Assembly (NCBI GenBank): GCA_026418155.1
Contig: JAOABV010000004.1
Coordinates: 15,458-64,110, forward strand
Length of the DNA stretch: 48,653 bases
Direction of reading: 5' to 3'
Source of the DNA: a candidate division WOR-3 bacterium
GTDB lineage: Bacteria; Hydrothermota; Tepidihabitantia; Tepidihabitantales; CAIPLT01
Positions 26,234 to 34,963 of the stretch are shown in pieces. The notes below the pieces were generated by a model that was given only the letters and a program-made list of their open reading frames with translations, did not search any database and was not told the origin of the DNA. Every line of letters begins with the position of its first letter. Within the stretch, counting starts at the first letter, position 1. The position numbers and the translations under genes are program-made.

Positions 26234-27043
26234 ATGGGCATCTATATTAAATCGCAAAAAGAGATTGAAAAAATAAGAATTGCTGGTAAAATTGTTGCGC
26301 AGACAATTGATTATATTAACCAGCGTCTAAAACCCCAAATGACACTGGTCGAAATTGAGAAACTTTGTGACGATTTTATTCGCAAACAAAATGCGGTTCC
26401 GGCTTTTAAGGGCTATCGGGGATTTCCTGCATCGGTCTGCATAAGTTTAAATGAAGAAGTTGTCCATGGCATTCCGGATAATCGGCAAATAAAATCTGGT
26501 GATTTAGTTAAGATTGATATTGGCGTCTATAAAGATGGTTATTATGCGGATGCTGCGACAACTATTCCCCTTGGCAAAATCAATTCCCAGGTCCAAAAAT
26601 TGGTAAGCGTTACAGAACAATCCTTATATATAGGAATCAGCCAAGCATATGCAGGTAATCATATCGGCGACATCTCAGCTGCAATCCAAAAGTTTGTCGA
26701 ATCCAACGGCTTTTCTGTAGTACGTGAACTTACTGGACACGGTGTCGGAATTGAGTTGCACGAAGAACCGATGATTCCCAATTTTGGTAATACCGGAAAA
26801 GGCGTTGAACTAAAACCAGGAATGACATTAGCAATTGAACCAATGGTAAATATGGGCACTTATGAAGTAATAACCCTTGAAAATAATTGGACCGTAGTTA
26901 CGAAAGATGGATTGCCTTCAGCCCATTTTGAACATACAATTTTAATTACTGAAGAGGCACCAGAAATTCTAACTGCCCAAAATTTTCGGTTGACGAAAAA
27001 CAATTCTTGTTGTATAACTAATTGGCAAAAAATAAGAATTTAA
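26234..27043 (+). CDS. map: Methionine aminopeptidase type I
   Basis: This enzyme removes the initiator methionine. All five metal ligands are seen in the 269-residue protein: Asp95, Asp106, His169, Glu202 and Glu233. The substrate histidine is His79 (VVHGIPD). Motifs are [27 protein letters not shown] and AIEPMV. About 20 extra residues follow the usual end (from about 250, ending [13 protein letters not shown]), possibly by stop-codon drift. An AGGAG lies about 19 bases before the ATG, rather far. infA follows after seven bases. Confidence 0.96.
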   Translation: MGIYIKSQKEIEKIRIAGKIVAQTIDYINQRLKPQMTLVEIEKLCDDFIRKQNAVPAFKGYRGFPASVCISLNEEVVHGIPDNRQIKSGDLVKIDIGVYKDGYYADAATTIPLGKINSQVQKLVSVTEQSLYIGISQAYAGNHIGDISAAIQKFVESNGFSVVRELTGHGVGIELHEEPMIPNFGNTGKGVELKPGMTLAIEPMVNMGTYEVITLENNWTVVTKDGLPSAHFEHTILITEEAPEILTAQNFRLTKNNSCCITNWQKIRI

Positions 27044-27050
27044 TTTTAAT

Positions 27051-27269
27051 ATGGCAAAAAAAGATTTAATCCAATTAGAAGGCACAGTGATTGAAGCATT
27101 ACCCAATGCGATGTTTCGAGTTGAATTAGATAACGGACATCGTGTTCTGGCTCACATTTCTGGCAAAATGCGAATGTATCACATCCGAATATTACCCGGC
27201 GACCGAGTAACGGTTGAATTCTCGCCGTATGATTTAAACCGTGGAAGAATAATTTACCGATTTAAATAG
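27051..27269 (+). CDS. infA: Translation initiation factor IF-1
   Basis: The 72-residue OB-fold protein matches IF-1 over its full length: [20 protein letters not shown], then [21 protein letters not shown], each recognisable in part, and the end GRIIYRFK. It binds the 30S A site during initiation. It starts seven bases after map, as in the common secY-adk-map-infA-rpmJ order, so it is almost certainly co-transcribed with it. Confidence 0.97.
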   Translation: MAKKDLIQLEGTVIEALPNAMFRVELDNGHRVLAHISGKMRMYHIRILPGDRVTVEFSPYDLNRGRIIYRFK

Positions 27270-27364
27270 ATAGTATAGATGTCCTGTTCGCTAATTGTAG
27301 AACTGATTATTGTTTATTTAGAGTGTATGTATTTATCTGTTAAATGTAATTTTAAGGAGATAAA

Positions 27365-27481
27365 ATGAAAGTTAAACCTTCAGTAAAAAAGCGTTGTGCC
27401 CACTGTAAAATCATTAAACGACATGGTGTGACTCGGGTTATTTGTAAACGGGACCCGACGCACAAACAAAGACAAGGATAA
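27365..27481 (+). CDS. rpmJ: Ribosomal protein bL36
   Basis: A 38-codon ORF too short for usual cut-offs reads [20 protein letters not shown], then [18 protein letters not shown]. It has the zinc ligands Cys11, Cys14, Cys27 and His33 of the C+ form of L36. AAGGAG lies a few bases before the ATG at 27365. The usual downstream genes rpsM, rpsK, rpsD, rpoA and rplQ are absent; the next 1.65 kb hold only repeats. Confidence 0.97.
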   Translation: MKVKPSVKKRCAHCKIIKRHGVTRVICKRDPTHKQRQG

Positions 27482-27929
27482 AATCAAGAGGCATCTGATA
27501 GAGTGTTATTGAACTTATCAAAGACCAAGAGAAATTAGCAAAATAATTAGTGATTTGTGACAAATTGTTTTGTCAGAATCTCAATAAGGGTTATAAATAA
27601 ATTTAGTATTCTGTAAAAAAGCACAAAACAAAATATTTAGAAAGTTTTTAATATAAGATATATCGATACTGTCATTTTGCTAATAAGGTGTTTTTTTCAG
27701 ATTAGGTCTTATTGATAACTGTTGACTCAATTTCAGACACAGATTTTGCAAACCCGACAAAATACCGATTTCACTTTAATGTTCTAATCTTAGCCCAATT
27801 TTAATCTTTTTCCTTTAATTAATCTGATAGTTTCGCAACAATCTGTAAGTCCTTTTGATATACCAATATTAGTTGCTTATAACTTATGCTGGAAGTAAAT
27901 GCTAAAAGTTATCACTATAATTATACTAT

Positions 27930-27973
27930 GTAGTGTTTAATATCTTGTGTAAATTTAGGATTGATTATGTTAG
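27930..27973 (-). repeat. Dispersed repeat, copy 3 (diverged, reverse)
   Basis: GTAGTGTTTAATATCTTGTG and the following AAATTTAGGATTGATTATG match the reverse complement of copy 2 (GTAGTGTATAATATTTGGTG, AAATTTAGACTTGAGATG) at about 75-80 percent by eye, with one small indel. Confidence 0.6.
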
Positions 27974-28141
27974 CGCAAATGGGTTTCAATAAAGAAATTG
28001 GTTTTTAAACGATTGTAAACTAATTGGTGTAAAATTGATTAACGGATAGATGAGATAATATTTAACACCGTATTAATTGGCTAATACATCCTATAAATTA
28101 ATAATTAATAGAAATTCAATTGTTTTTTTAGTTTTCAGATA

Positions 28142-28263
28142 CAGGCATAATGTTTAAAATATTTTAGTCTAAAAATGAATTTTGACCGGCAAAAGAGGGA
28201 CTTTGAGCTTCACAGTATGATTGCTCAGGCATAATGTTTAAAGTATTTAGTCTAAAAATGAAT
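28142..28263. repeat. 39-bp direct repeat pair
   Basis: CAGGCATAATGTTTAAAATA and its continuation TTTTAGTCTAAAAATGAAT (28142-28180) recur at 28226-28263 with one substitution and a one-base deletion. The start-to-start distance is 84 bases. No third copy was found in the window. Confidence 0.9.
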
Positions 28264-28273
28264 ATTCCCATAA

Positions 28274-28573
28274 GAAAAAAGCAAAGATTGTATCAAAGCA
28301 AATCCAATCTGCTATAAATTTTTATCTGCCGGCCTGTTTGATATAGTAGGCAGAAGATTAGGCAACTTATTCTGTTATCCTATTGATAATCCAGAAGTTA
28401 AATCAATCAGCCGTTTAAAGGATAATCTAAATGTTTATGGATTTGGTAGTCAGGTGGGTATGCCGGCGGGTTGCCGAGGGGTAAGCCTCCCGGCTTGCCC
28501 TCCGGCTTGCCGACCGGCTTACCCTGAGGACAACCGAGAATGTCGAGCCGGTCACTCAAAACGATGATATGAT
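28274..28573 (+). pseudogene. Residual open frame interrupted by a GC-rich element
   Basis: The frame is open for 99 codons before TGA at 28571 but has no usable start. The first two thirds read like real protein (YKFLSAGLFDIVGRRLGNLF, then DNPEVKSISRLKDNLNVYGF). The last third is translated GC-rich repeat (PACPPACRPAYP). This may be a gene fragment truncated by insertion of the palindromic element. I recognise no family, and chance openness cannot be excluded. Confidence 0.35.
28469..28535. repeat. GC-rich palindromic element with 12-bp tandem units
   Basis: The left arm GGTTGCCGAGGGGTAAGCC (28469-28487) pairs with the right arm GGCTTACCCTGAGGACAACC (28516-28535) with few mismatches. The interior and right arm contain three 12-base tandem units starting at 28490, 28502 and 28514 (CCGGCTTGCCCT, CCGGCTTGCCGA, CCGGCTTACCCT). 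It is strikingly GC-rich against AT-rich flanks, as expected of a palindromic repeat element. Confidence 0.85.
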
Positions 28574-28721
28574 TTTTTAGTACTTTTCAATATTAGTAAA
28601 ATCTCGGTCTTTTGGTTTGTATAAGATAAGTATTTTTATTATATTCGTAATTGGTGCCGGCGTTTTTTTTATACCCATCAAATACCATAATTTCAATTTT
28701 CTACAAAATGTAATTATATCT

Positions 28722-28893
28722 CAAACAAGCATAACTTTATTTTTCCCACATAATGGTATTATAACTCGCTCTTACAAATTTTAGTCTTTGGGAGATATAA
28801 GAATAAAAGTAATTCAATTTTCATCTTATTCGGGAAAAATCTTCTTTTCGTTTTCACCAGAACCATTAAAAAATCGTAAATTATGCTTGTTTG
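28722..28893. repeat. 172-bp inverted-repeat element (MITE-like)
   Basis: CAAACAAGCATAACTTTA (28722-28739) is the near-exact reverse complement of TAAATTATGCTTGTTTG (28877-28893). Weaker complementarity continues inward for about 20 bases (ATAATGGT against AACCATTA). The interior has no ORF. Size and ends fit a small non-autonomous element, but no clear target-site duplication is seen. Confidence 0.55.
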
Positions 28894-29129
28894 GTATTTG
28901 GTTTGTTGACAAAAGATATTTTTCTTTGAGATGTTATTATTTCTTATAATTTGTGAACAAAGGTAAGGTTTCTAATTTTGATATCTTTAAGTGTTAAGAC
29001 ATATTGTTTGGTCTGGTGTATCAATCAATAAGTATTGTATTAACAAGTTAGAGTAACGGATGTGAGGTAAATAGTTCTTATAAAATGTAATAGTGGGATA
29101 TTCTAATATATGAGTCTTAACTCATTAAT

Positions 29130-29996
29130 TTAATCCGTAGAGAGTAATGCCTGGACGAATGCTTCAGTGTCAAATTCGTTGATGGCATCTTCGGTTTCTC
29201 CAATTCCGATATATCTGATTGGTAAACCGAGTTCTAATGCCACAGGTATCACGACACCACCTTTGGCTGTGCCATCTAATTTGGTAATAATCACACCGGT
29301 CAAATTTAATTCTTGATGAAAGGTCCGGGCTTGGACAATACCATTTTGGCCAACAGTAGCATCTAAAATCAGCCAAATTTCATCCGGCGCATCGGCACGG
29401 AATTTTTGACACACTCTTTTTATTTTCTTACATTCTTCCATAAGGTCTTTACGGGTATGTAGGCGACCTGCGGTATCAATTAAGACGATGTCAAATTTAG
29501 CAGATTGGGCCTTCTGAATTGTATCAAAAGCGACTGCGCCAGCGTCTTGTCCTTTTTCCGAAAAAACAATGTTAACACCAACCCGTTCGGCCCAGATTTT
29601 CAATTGCTGTGCTGCCGCATCGCGATAGGTATCAGATGCTGAGATAATGACTTTCTTGCCTTGTTTTTGCCAAAGGTTGGCTAATTTAGCAATGGTCGTT
29701 GTCTTTCCTGAACCCGGAACACCAACAATCATTATTATTTCTAAAGGGTAAGCCAAGGGTTTGCTTGGCGAATGTGGTTTTTGGAGAATTTCTTTGATAG
29801 TTTTTATTAAGGCTTGGTAATAATTTGACGGCGCCTGGTCTTTAATTTTATTAATAATGTATTGGGTGCTGGCGACACCGATGTCGGCGCTCAGCAAAAT
29901 TGCCTCTAATTCTTCAAGGCTCTGGGCATTGATTACACCTTGAAAAATCTGACGGGTCTTTTTAAGAGTATTTTTTAATAATTGAAAAAGTGACAT
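29130..29996 (-). CDS. ftsY: Signal recognition particle receptor FtsY
   Basis: This SRP GTPase receives ribosome-nascent chain complexes at the membrane. The 288-residue protein is an NG domain only. The helical N domain spans 1-80. The P-loop GVPGSGKTTT starts near residue 92, then SASDTYRDAAAQQL, DTAGRLHTRKDL and TKLDGTAKGG. The acidic A domain of E. coli FtsY is absent, as in many short FtsY proteins. It lies downstream of smc in the same orientation (133-base gap), a common bacterial pairing. Confidence 0.96.
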   Translation of the reverse strand: MSLFQLLKNTLKKTRQIFQGVINAQSLEELEAILLSADIGVASTQYIINKIKDQAPSNYYQALIKTIKEILQKPHSPSKPLAYPLEIIMIVGVPGSGKTTTIAKLANLWQKQGKKVIISASDTYRDAAAQQLKIWAERVGVNIVFSEKGQDAGAVAFDTIQKAQSAKFDIVLIDTAGRLHTRKDLMEECKKIKRVCQKFRADAPDEIWLILDATVGQNGIVQARTFHQELNLTGVIITKLDGTAKGGVVIPVALELGLPIRYIGIGETEDAINEFDTEAFVQALLSTD

Positions 29997-30077
29997 TTTG
30001 CTGTTTGTGAGATTATTTTAGCATGAGCGTTATCTTCTAAAGAGCAAAAATAGATTTAAAGTATCACAAGATTATTC

Positions 30078-30144
30078 ATAAGACTATATTTATTATTCAG
30101 AGTAAGACTATTTATTATTCAAAGTAAGACTATTTATTATTCAG
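30078..30144. repeat. Three-copy 22-bp tandem repeat across the smc stop codon
   Basis: Three units with consensus AGTAAGACTATTTATTATTC plus AA or AG begin at about 30078, 30101 and 30123. The first is slightly longer and diverged. The smc stop codon (TAG, minus strand, ending at 30130) lies in the unit nearest the gene and the other units lie downstream of it. The layout repeats that at 3071-3170. Confidence 0.9.
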
Positions 30145-33100
30145 ATTGGGTATATCTTTGAAACGCACTGAGACAATTTTAGATACACCAACTTCTTCTG
30201 TCGTAACACCGATAACTGCGGCGGCTGCTTCAATAGTTAGGCGGTTATGGGTAATAATTATTACTTGAGTAGTTTCTGAGACGCGTTTTAGGAATTGAGT
30301 AAATCGTTTGACATTAGCATCATCCAAGGGCGCATCAACCTCATCCATAAAACAGAATGGTGCTGGTTTAATATCATAAAAGGCAAATAATAACGAAAGG
30401 GCTAAAAGGGCTTTTTCGCCATCCGATAACTGGTCCAGTCGTTTCGGAGTTTTTCCGCGGGGTTGAGCAATAATTTTTATCTCGGACTCTAAAGGATTAG
30501 TTTGCGATTCTAAAATCAAATCGGCTTCACCTTCAAGAAATATCTCCTTAAAAATTCTTTGAAAACTTATCCGGACCGCATTATAAGTATCTAAAAACAT
30601 CTGCTGGGCTCGTTGGGTTAATGTCTGTAATGCTTGTGTAAGATTGTCCTGAGCATTAACAACATCAGCACGTTGATTAATCAATTTGTCGAGTTCGGTC
30701 TTTTCTTTTTCATATTCTTCTTTGGCTAAAGGGTTAACCTTGCCGATTAATTCGATTTTTTTCTGGACTGACCGCAAACGATTTTGAATGGTTTCAATCG
30801 TTTCGGACTCGGTTAGTGGTGATTTCAAAATTTCAATTCCATTCGGCAATAAGGAACGGGCTTGTTGTTCAATTTCCTGACGCTTTCGTTCAATTTCATA
30901 TTTCTTAAAAAACTGTTCATTGATTTTCTGTTTTTGATTATCTGCTGTCAATCGAAGTTCCCTAATTTTGGTTTCTAAAGCATCGTATTCTTGGGTTAAG
31001 GTATCTTGAGATAATTCATCCCATTGCTTTTTTAGGTCAGTTAATTTTTCATTGAGTTCAATTATTTGTTGCCGTAATTCATTCTCTTCATTACAAAGAG
31101 TAGATAGCGTATGGGCTAATTTTTCATTTTCGGCTGACATCGAATCTTTGCGTAACTCTTGGCGATTAATTTCATCTTTGAGAAAATCTAATTCGGCACG
31201 AATTTGAATTAATTCCTCCCGTTGTTTAGCAAGGTCGAATACCATATTACCAGCAATTTCTAAATTCTGTTTGACGGTCTTTTTTTTATCGGCAATGATT
31301 TGAGATTTTCGGTTGATTTCAGATTGAAGTTGGATGCGATGTGCTTCTTGAGTTTGTTTCTCTTCTCTAAGCAACTGTAATTTTTGTTCGAACTCTATTT
31401 TTTTGCTGTGGATAATTTCTTTTTCTTTTTGTAGTCCCTGAAGTTTTTCCTGTAATTCGGCGCTTAGTTTTTGTGTCGAAAATTTCCCTGGAAGGACTAA
31501 AAGCCCGGTATAAAATAGAGCGATACCAGATTTAGTTACAAAAGAGCAGTGTGCGTATTTAGGATAGTACATCATAATTTGTGACCAGTCGTCGACGATA
31601 AAAAATGTGTCGAGCATTGACTTTATCAAATTGGGCAATTCAGTTTTATATTCTAATAATTCAGTTAATTGGGGCAATTGGGGAACATCAGATTGATAAT
31701 TAATTTTTTGCCAGGGCCAAGTTTGAAGAATCATTAATAGGTCTTTTTCTTGGGACAGTTCTCCAATAGGCAAATCATCTATCGCATTGATAATAATTGC
31801 TTCTCCAATACCAAAAAGGACAGAATCCAGCATTGGTTTATATTCTGGTTGAATTTTAATGAGGTCTTTTACTGTGCCGATAAAGTTTGGTCCTAATTTT
31901 TCTTTCAGCTGCATTTTATCTTGGATAGTTAATGGTGTAAGCAACTTAGCATCACAGCTCTGAGCAAGAGAAAGTGCGACCAATGAATCTTGAAGGGTTT
32001 CCTGATAGCGTAATAAACTTTCTAATTTCGTCTCGGTTGCCGTTATCTCAGCATTTATTGTTGAGAGCTGGGTAATAATCTGCTTTTCTTGTTCTTGCAA
32101 TTGTTCTAAAGCCAATGATTCGGTAAATATTTCTTGTTCTAAAAATTTAGTTTGTTTACGCAGTTCGTTCAATTCCTGTTCTTTAGCGGTTAATAATTCC
32201 TGAGTTTTAGCAAGATATTGATGCTTCGTCTCGTATTTTTTTTGATTGACAGCCAGGTCTTCAACAATGAGGGTATCGGATTGAATTCGTCGTTGTTGTT
32301 CTTTGAGATAATTTTGTTTATCCTGATTGGCTTTTATGCGCTCTTCACATTTAATCAAGTCTTCGCGCGTAATCTCAATTTCTTTTTGCAGATTTTGGCG
32401 TTGTAATTCTTTTTCGGCCAATGCGGTTTTAAGAACCGTTCGGCGTGATTCTAATTCGTTTATTTTAGCCATGAGGTTTTTTTCTGCTTGTTGGAGCACT
32501 TTAATCTCTTCCGAAACAATCTGTTCGTCAGCGCAAATTTTTTCGTATTCAAATTTCATAAGTTGACATAGGAGTTCTCTTTCTTGTTGCTTAGTGCGTT
32601 CAAAAGCCATTAAGCGGTATGCCTGTCGTTTCAGACTTCGGGTGATGCGATCGCGTTCCTGGATAATATCATTAATGCGAAGTAAATCGTCGGTTGTCAG
32701 TTTTAGTTTTCGTTCGATCTCATTCTTGCGTTCTTCATAGAATGCCAGTCCTGCAGCTTCAATGAATAAGTCTTTCAAATTAGAACTAATGATTTGTCGC
32801 ATTTTAGGCAAATCGAAAATCGAATAAGCATGTCCGGACCCTCCGCCACTGGTAAGCAAATCTTGAATGTCTTTTAATTTACAAGGTTTACGGTTAATAA
32901 AGAATTCTGACTCACCAGAACGAAAGAACCGGCGCTTTATTTCTATTTCGGATGAGATATAAAGGGAAGATGTTGGAATTGAGTTAGTATTGGGAATTGA
33001 AATAGGTTTATCGTTTTGTAAGACTAGAACAACTTCAGCATAATTTATCGGCGCGTATTTAGTATTACCAGAAAAAATTAAATCTTCGGTTTTAGCACAC

Positions 33101-33270
33101 CGCATCTGGGAATAACTGGTTTCACCCATTACCCAGCGAAGACCGTCTAAAATATTGGTTTTACCACATCCGTTAGGTCCGATAATCGCATTAATTGTCG
33201 GCTCAAAAGTAATGGTGGTTTTCTCAGGGAAGGACTTGAAGCCGTTAAGTATTAATTGTTTAATTCGCAT
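30130..33270 (-). CDS. smc: Chromosome segregation ATPase SMC
   Basis: This 1046-residue protein is a full SMC, though shorter than the usual 1150-1200. The N-terminal head has Walker A GPNGCGKT (31-38). A long coiled coil spans about 170-440 and the hinge about 445-595 (LGPNFIGTVKDLI). The returning coil spans about 600-880. The C-terminal head has the signature QLSDGEKALLALSLL and Walker B CFMDEVDAPLDDAN with the catalytic glutamate. The signature reads LSDGE where most SMCs have LSGGE. No ScpA/ScpB genes are nearby. The 3' end sits in a tandem repeat. It is followed by ftsY. Confidence 0.96.
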   Translation of the reverse strand: MRIKQLILNGFKSFPEKTTITFEPTINAIIGPNGCGKTNILDGLRWVMGETSYSQMRCAKTEDLIFSGNTKYAPINYAEVVLVLQNDKPISIPNTNSIPTSSLYISSEIEIKRRFFRSGESEFFINRKPCKLKDIQDLLTSGGGSGHAYSIFDLPKMRQIISSNLKDLFIEAAGLAFYEERKNEIERKLKLTTDDLLRINDIIQERDRITRSLKRQAYRLMAFERTKQQERELLCQLMKFEYEKICADEQIVSEEIKVLQQAEKNLMAKINELESRRTVLKTALAEKELQRQNLQKEIEITREDLIKCEERIKANQDKQNYLKEQQRRIQSDTLIVEDLAVNQKKYETKHQYLAKTQELLTAKEQELNELRKQTKFLEQEIFTESLALEQLQEQEKQIITQLSTINAEITATETKLESLLRYQETLQDSLVALSLAQSCDAKLLTPLTIQDKMQLKEKLGPNFIGTVKDLIKIQPEYKPMLDSVLFGIGEAIIINAIDDLPIGELSQEKDLLMILQTWPWQKINYQSDVPQLPQLTELLEYKTELPNLIKSMLDTFFIVDDWSQIMMYYPKYAHCSFVTKSGIALFYTGLLVLPGKFSTQKLSAELQEKLQGLQKEKEIIHSKKIEFEQKLQLLREEKQTQEAHRIQLQSEINRKSQIIADKKKTVKQNLEIAGNMVFDLAKQREELIQIRAELDFLKDEINRQELRKDSMSAENEKLAHTLSTLCNEENELRQQIIELNEKLTDLKKQWDELSQDTLTQEYDALETKIRELRLTADNQKQKINEQFFKKYEIERKRQEIEQQARSLLPNGIEILKSPLTESETIETIQNRLRSVQKKIELIGKVNPLAKEEYEKEKTELDKLINQRADVVNAQDNLTQALQTLTQRAQQMFLDTYNAVRISFQRIFKEIFLEGEADLILESQTNPLESEIKIIAQPRGKTPKRLDQLSDGEKALLALSLLFAFYDIKPAPFCFMDEVDAPLDDANVKRFTQFLKRVSETTQVIIITHNRLTIEAAAAVIGVTTEEVGVSKIVSVRFKDIPNLNNK

Positions 33271-33436
33271 AAATTAATTTCGTGACATTAATCCTATGAA
33301 AATTAAAAACCGATAAAGGAATATCACAAAATTATTTGTTATCTTGACTCGGTTAATTTCCATTTTTTTTAATTCTATATTATATTATTGTAATATACTT
33401 GTCAATAAGTAAGTTGTTGCATTTAGTAGTTTAACA

Positions 33437-34348
33437 TTATTTATTTAGAAATTTATAAACCTCGTAAGCAGCTAAGGCTCCATCTCCGACCGCGGTTGCG
33501 ATCTGTCGAAGAGATTTTCGGCGGACATCACCGATTGCCCAGATGCCATGAATATTAGTGCTTAAATTCTCATCAGTTATAATATAGCCATTATCATCTA
33601 AAGTGATGAGTGATTTGACGAAATCACTATTCGGCACAAATCCGATATAAACAAAGATGCCATCAACTTTTAATTCTTCAATGCGCTCAGTAGTAGTATT
33701 CTTAATTTTTATCGCCTCAACTCTATTCTCGCCAACTATTTGGTCAATAACACTATTAAGGACGAGTATGATATTCGGGATGTTCTTTATTTGGTCTTGT
33801 AGAATCTTGCTTGCGCGAAACTCGTTACGGCGATGAACTATATAAACCCTAGAAGCAAGACTTGCGAGATAAATACTTTCGGCTAAAGCCGAATCACCGC
33901 CGCCAATTACGGCAACAATCTTATCTTTGAAAAAAGGCCCATCACAGATTGCACAGTAGGACAAGCCTTTTCCGACATAAAAATCTGCGTTTGCAACCGG
34001 TAATTTTTGTGGTGTATTACCAGTGGCAATAATGATTGCTCTTGACCAATATTTTTGATAGGCGCTAATGATTATTTTACGGTCAGCCTGAAGTTCGATT
34101 GCTTGGGCTTCAGCCGTAGCGATTTCGGCGCCAAATTTTTTGGCTTGTTGCTCCATTGCTTTTATCAAATCGATACCTGAAATTTCTTCAGCAAAACCTG
34201 GATAATTTTCAATACGGTAAGTTCTAATTGCTTGTCCGCCTGGAAGCAGTTTTTCTAAGATGAGAGTTTTTAATCCAAAACGCGCACAATATATTCCAGC
34301 AGTTAAACCTGCCGGACCAGCACCAATAATAATGACATCTTTTATCAT
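33437..34348 (-). CDS. trxB: Thioredoxin-disulfide reductase
   Basis: This FAD- and NADPH-dependent flavoprotein reduces thioredoxin. The 303-residue sequence has FAD motif GAGPAGLTAGIY (residues 9-20), redox pair Cys132-Ala-Ile-Cys135 (CAICDG) and NADPH motif GGGDSALAES. The C-terminal FAD motif is GIWAIGDVR. Length and motifs are those of low-molecular-weight TrxB. The gene lies in the minus-strand run between nusB and smc, with gaps of about 170 bases on both sides, so it may have its own promoter. Confidence 0.93.
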   Translation of the reverse strand: MIKDVIIIGAGPAGLTAGIYCARFGLKTLILEKLLPGGQAIRTYRIENYPGFAEEISGIDLIKAMEQQAKKFGAEIATAEAQAIELQADRKIIISAYQKYWSRAIIIATGNTPQKLPVANADFYVGKGLSYCAICDGPFFKDKIVAVIGGGDSALAESIYLASLASRVYIVHRRNEFRASKILQDQIKNIPNIILVLNSVIDQIVGENRVEAIKIKNTTTERIEELKVDGIFVYIGFVPNSDFVKSLITLDDNGYIITDENLSTNIHGIWAIGDVRRKSLRQIATAVGDGALAAYEVYKFLNK

Positions 34349-34517
34349 AGTTGGTGATAAATATGATTTCGTTTGCGATTCATAAATATTATTTCTGGTT
34401 TTTAATATTTCTACCGGTTTTTGAGAAGTTTATATCAAATCTTCGTTTCTTAGTTATAATTTCTAATAGGTATTATTTATATATTTATATCTATATATCT
34501 AAATTAATCATTATCTT

Positions 34518-34934
34518 TTATGATTTCTTATTAAGGTTCTGCTTACAGATTGCGTCGAGTATGCCATTGATGAAACGGGCTGAGTCATCACTACCATATT
34601 TTTTAGCAATTTCGATTGCTTCATTAATAACAACCTTGTAAGGAATTTCCGGAAAATATATTAATTCACTGCTGGCAACTCGTAAAATGGCTCGGTCAAT
34701 TAGTGCTAATCGGGAAAATGACCAATGTTTCAGATGTCTTTTAATGGTTTCGTCAATCGTTGGTAAATTCTGAATAGTAGTTTTCACTAAGTTTTGGAAA
34801 TATCCGTATCCTTGGGGTGTGAATTGTTTCCGATTTTTTATCTCTTCGGTTGTTTTTTCAATAGGTTCACTAACAATGTCGTATCGGTATAAAACTTCAA
34901 TCGCACCTTCTCGTGCCCGTCGGCGTTGGGTCAT
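34518..34934 (-). CDS. nusB: Transcription antitermination factor NusB
   Basis: This all-helical 138-residue protein joins the rRNA antitermination complex with NusE and boxA RNA. The arginine-rich N-terminus [18 protein letters not shown] and the C-terminal motifs [40 protein letters not shown] and GILDAI match NusB over full length. It follows ribH by 29 bases, the very common ribH-nusB order. Confidence 0.95.
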   Translation of the reverse strand: MTQRRRAREGAIEVLYRYDIVSEPIEKTTEEIKNRKQFTPQGYGYFQNLVKTTIQNLPTIDETIKRHLKHWSFSRLALIDRAILRVASSELIYFPEIPYKVVINEAIEIAKKYGSDDSARFINGILDAICKQNLNKKS

Positions 34935-34963
34935 ATTTAATACTACTGAAAAAGTAATTAACT

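Larger units (their letters stand above)
27482..29129. other. 1.65-kb gene-free, repeat-rich tract after rpmJ
   Basis: No intact gene is visible on either strand. I looked for remnants of rpsM, rpsK or rpsD and saw none. Contents from left to right are: a short hairpin TGACAAA/TTTGTCA at 27557-27574; a reverse copy of the 59-bp repeat at 27930-27973; a 39-bp direct repeat pair at 28142 and 28226; a 300-base residual open frame at 28274-28573 containing a GC-rich palindromic element; and a 172-bp inverted-repeat element at 28722-28893. The pattern suggests a site of repeated insertion and rearrangement. Confidence 0.75.

Noticed and set aside
27482-29129. Relics of rpsM, rpsK, rpsD or rpoA, or an SRP RNA, tmRNA or RNase P RNA gene
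   Set aside because: I looked for their characteristic motifs on both strands and saw none.
34351-34641. 96-codon plus-strand ORF
   Set aside because: It spans an AT-rich spacer and the antisense of nusB; there is no start signal.
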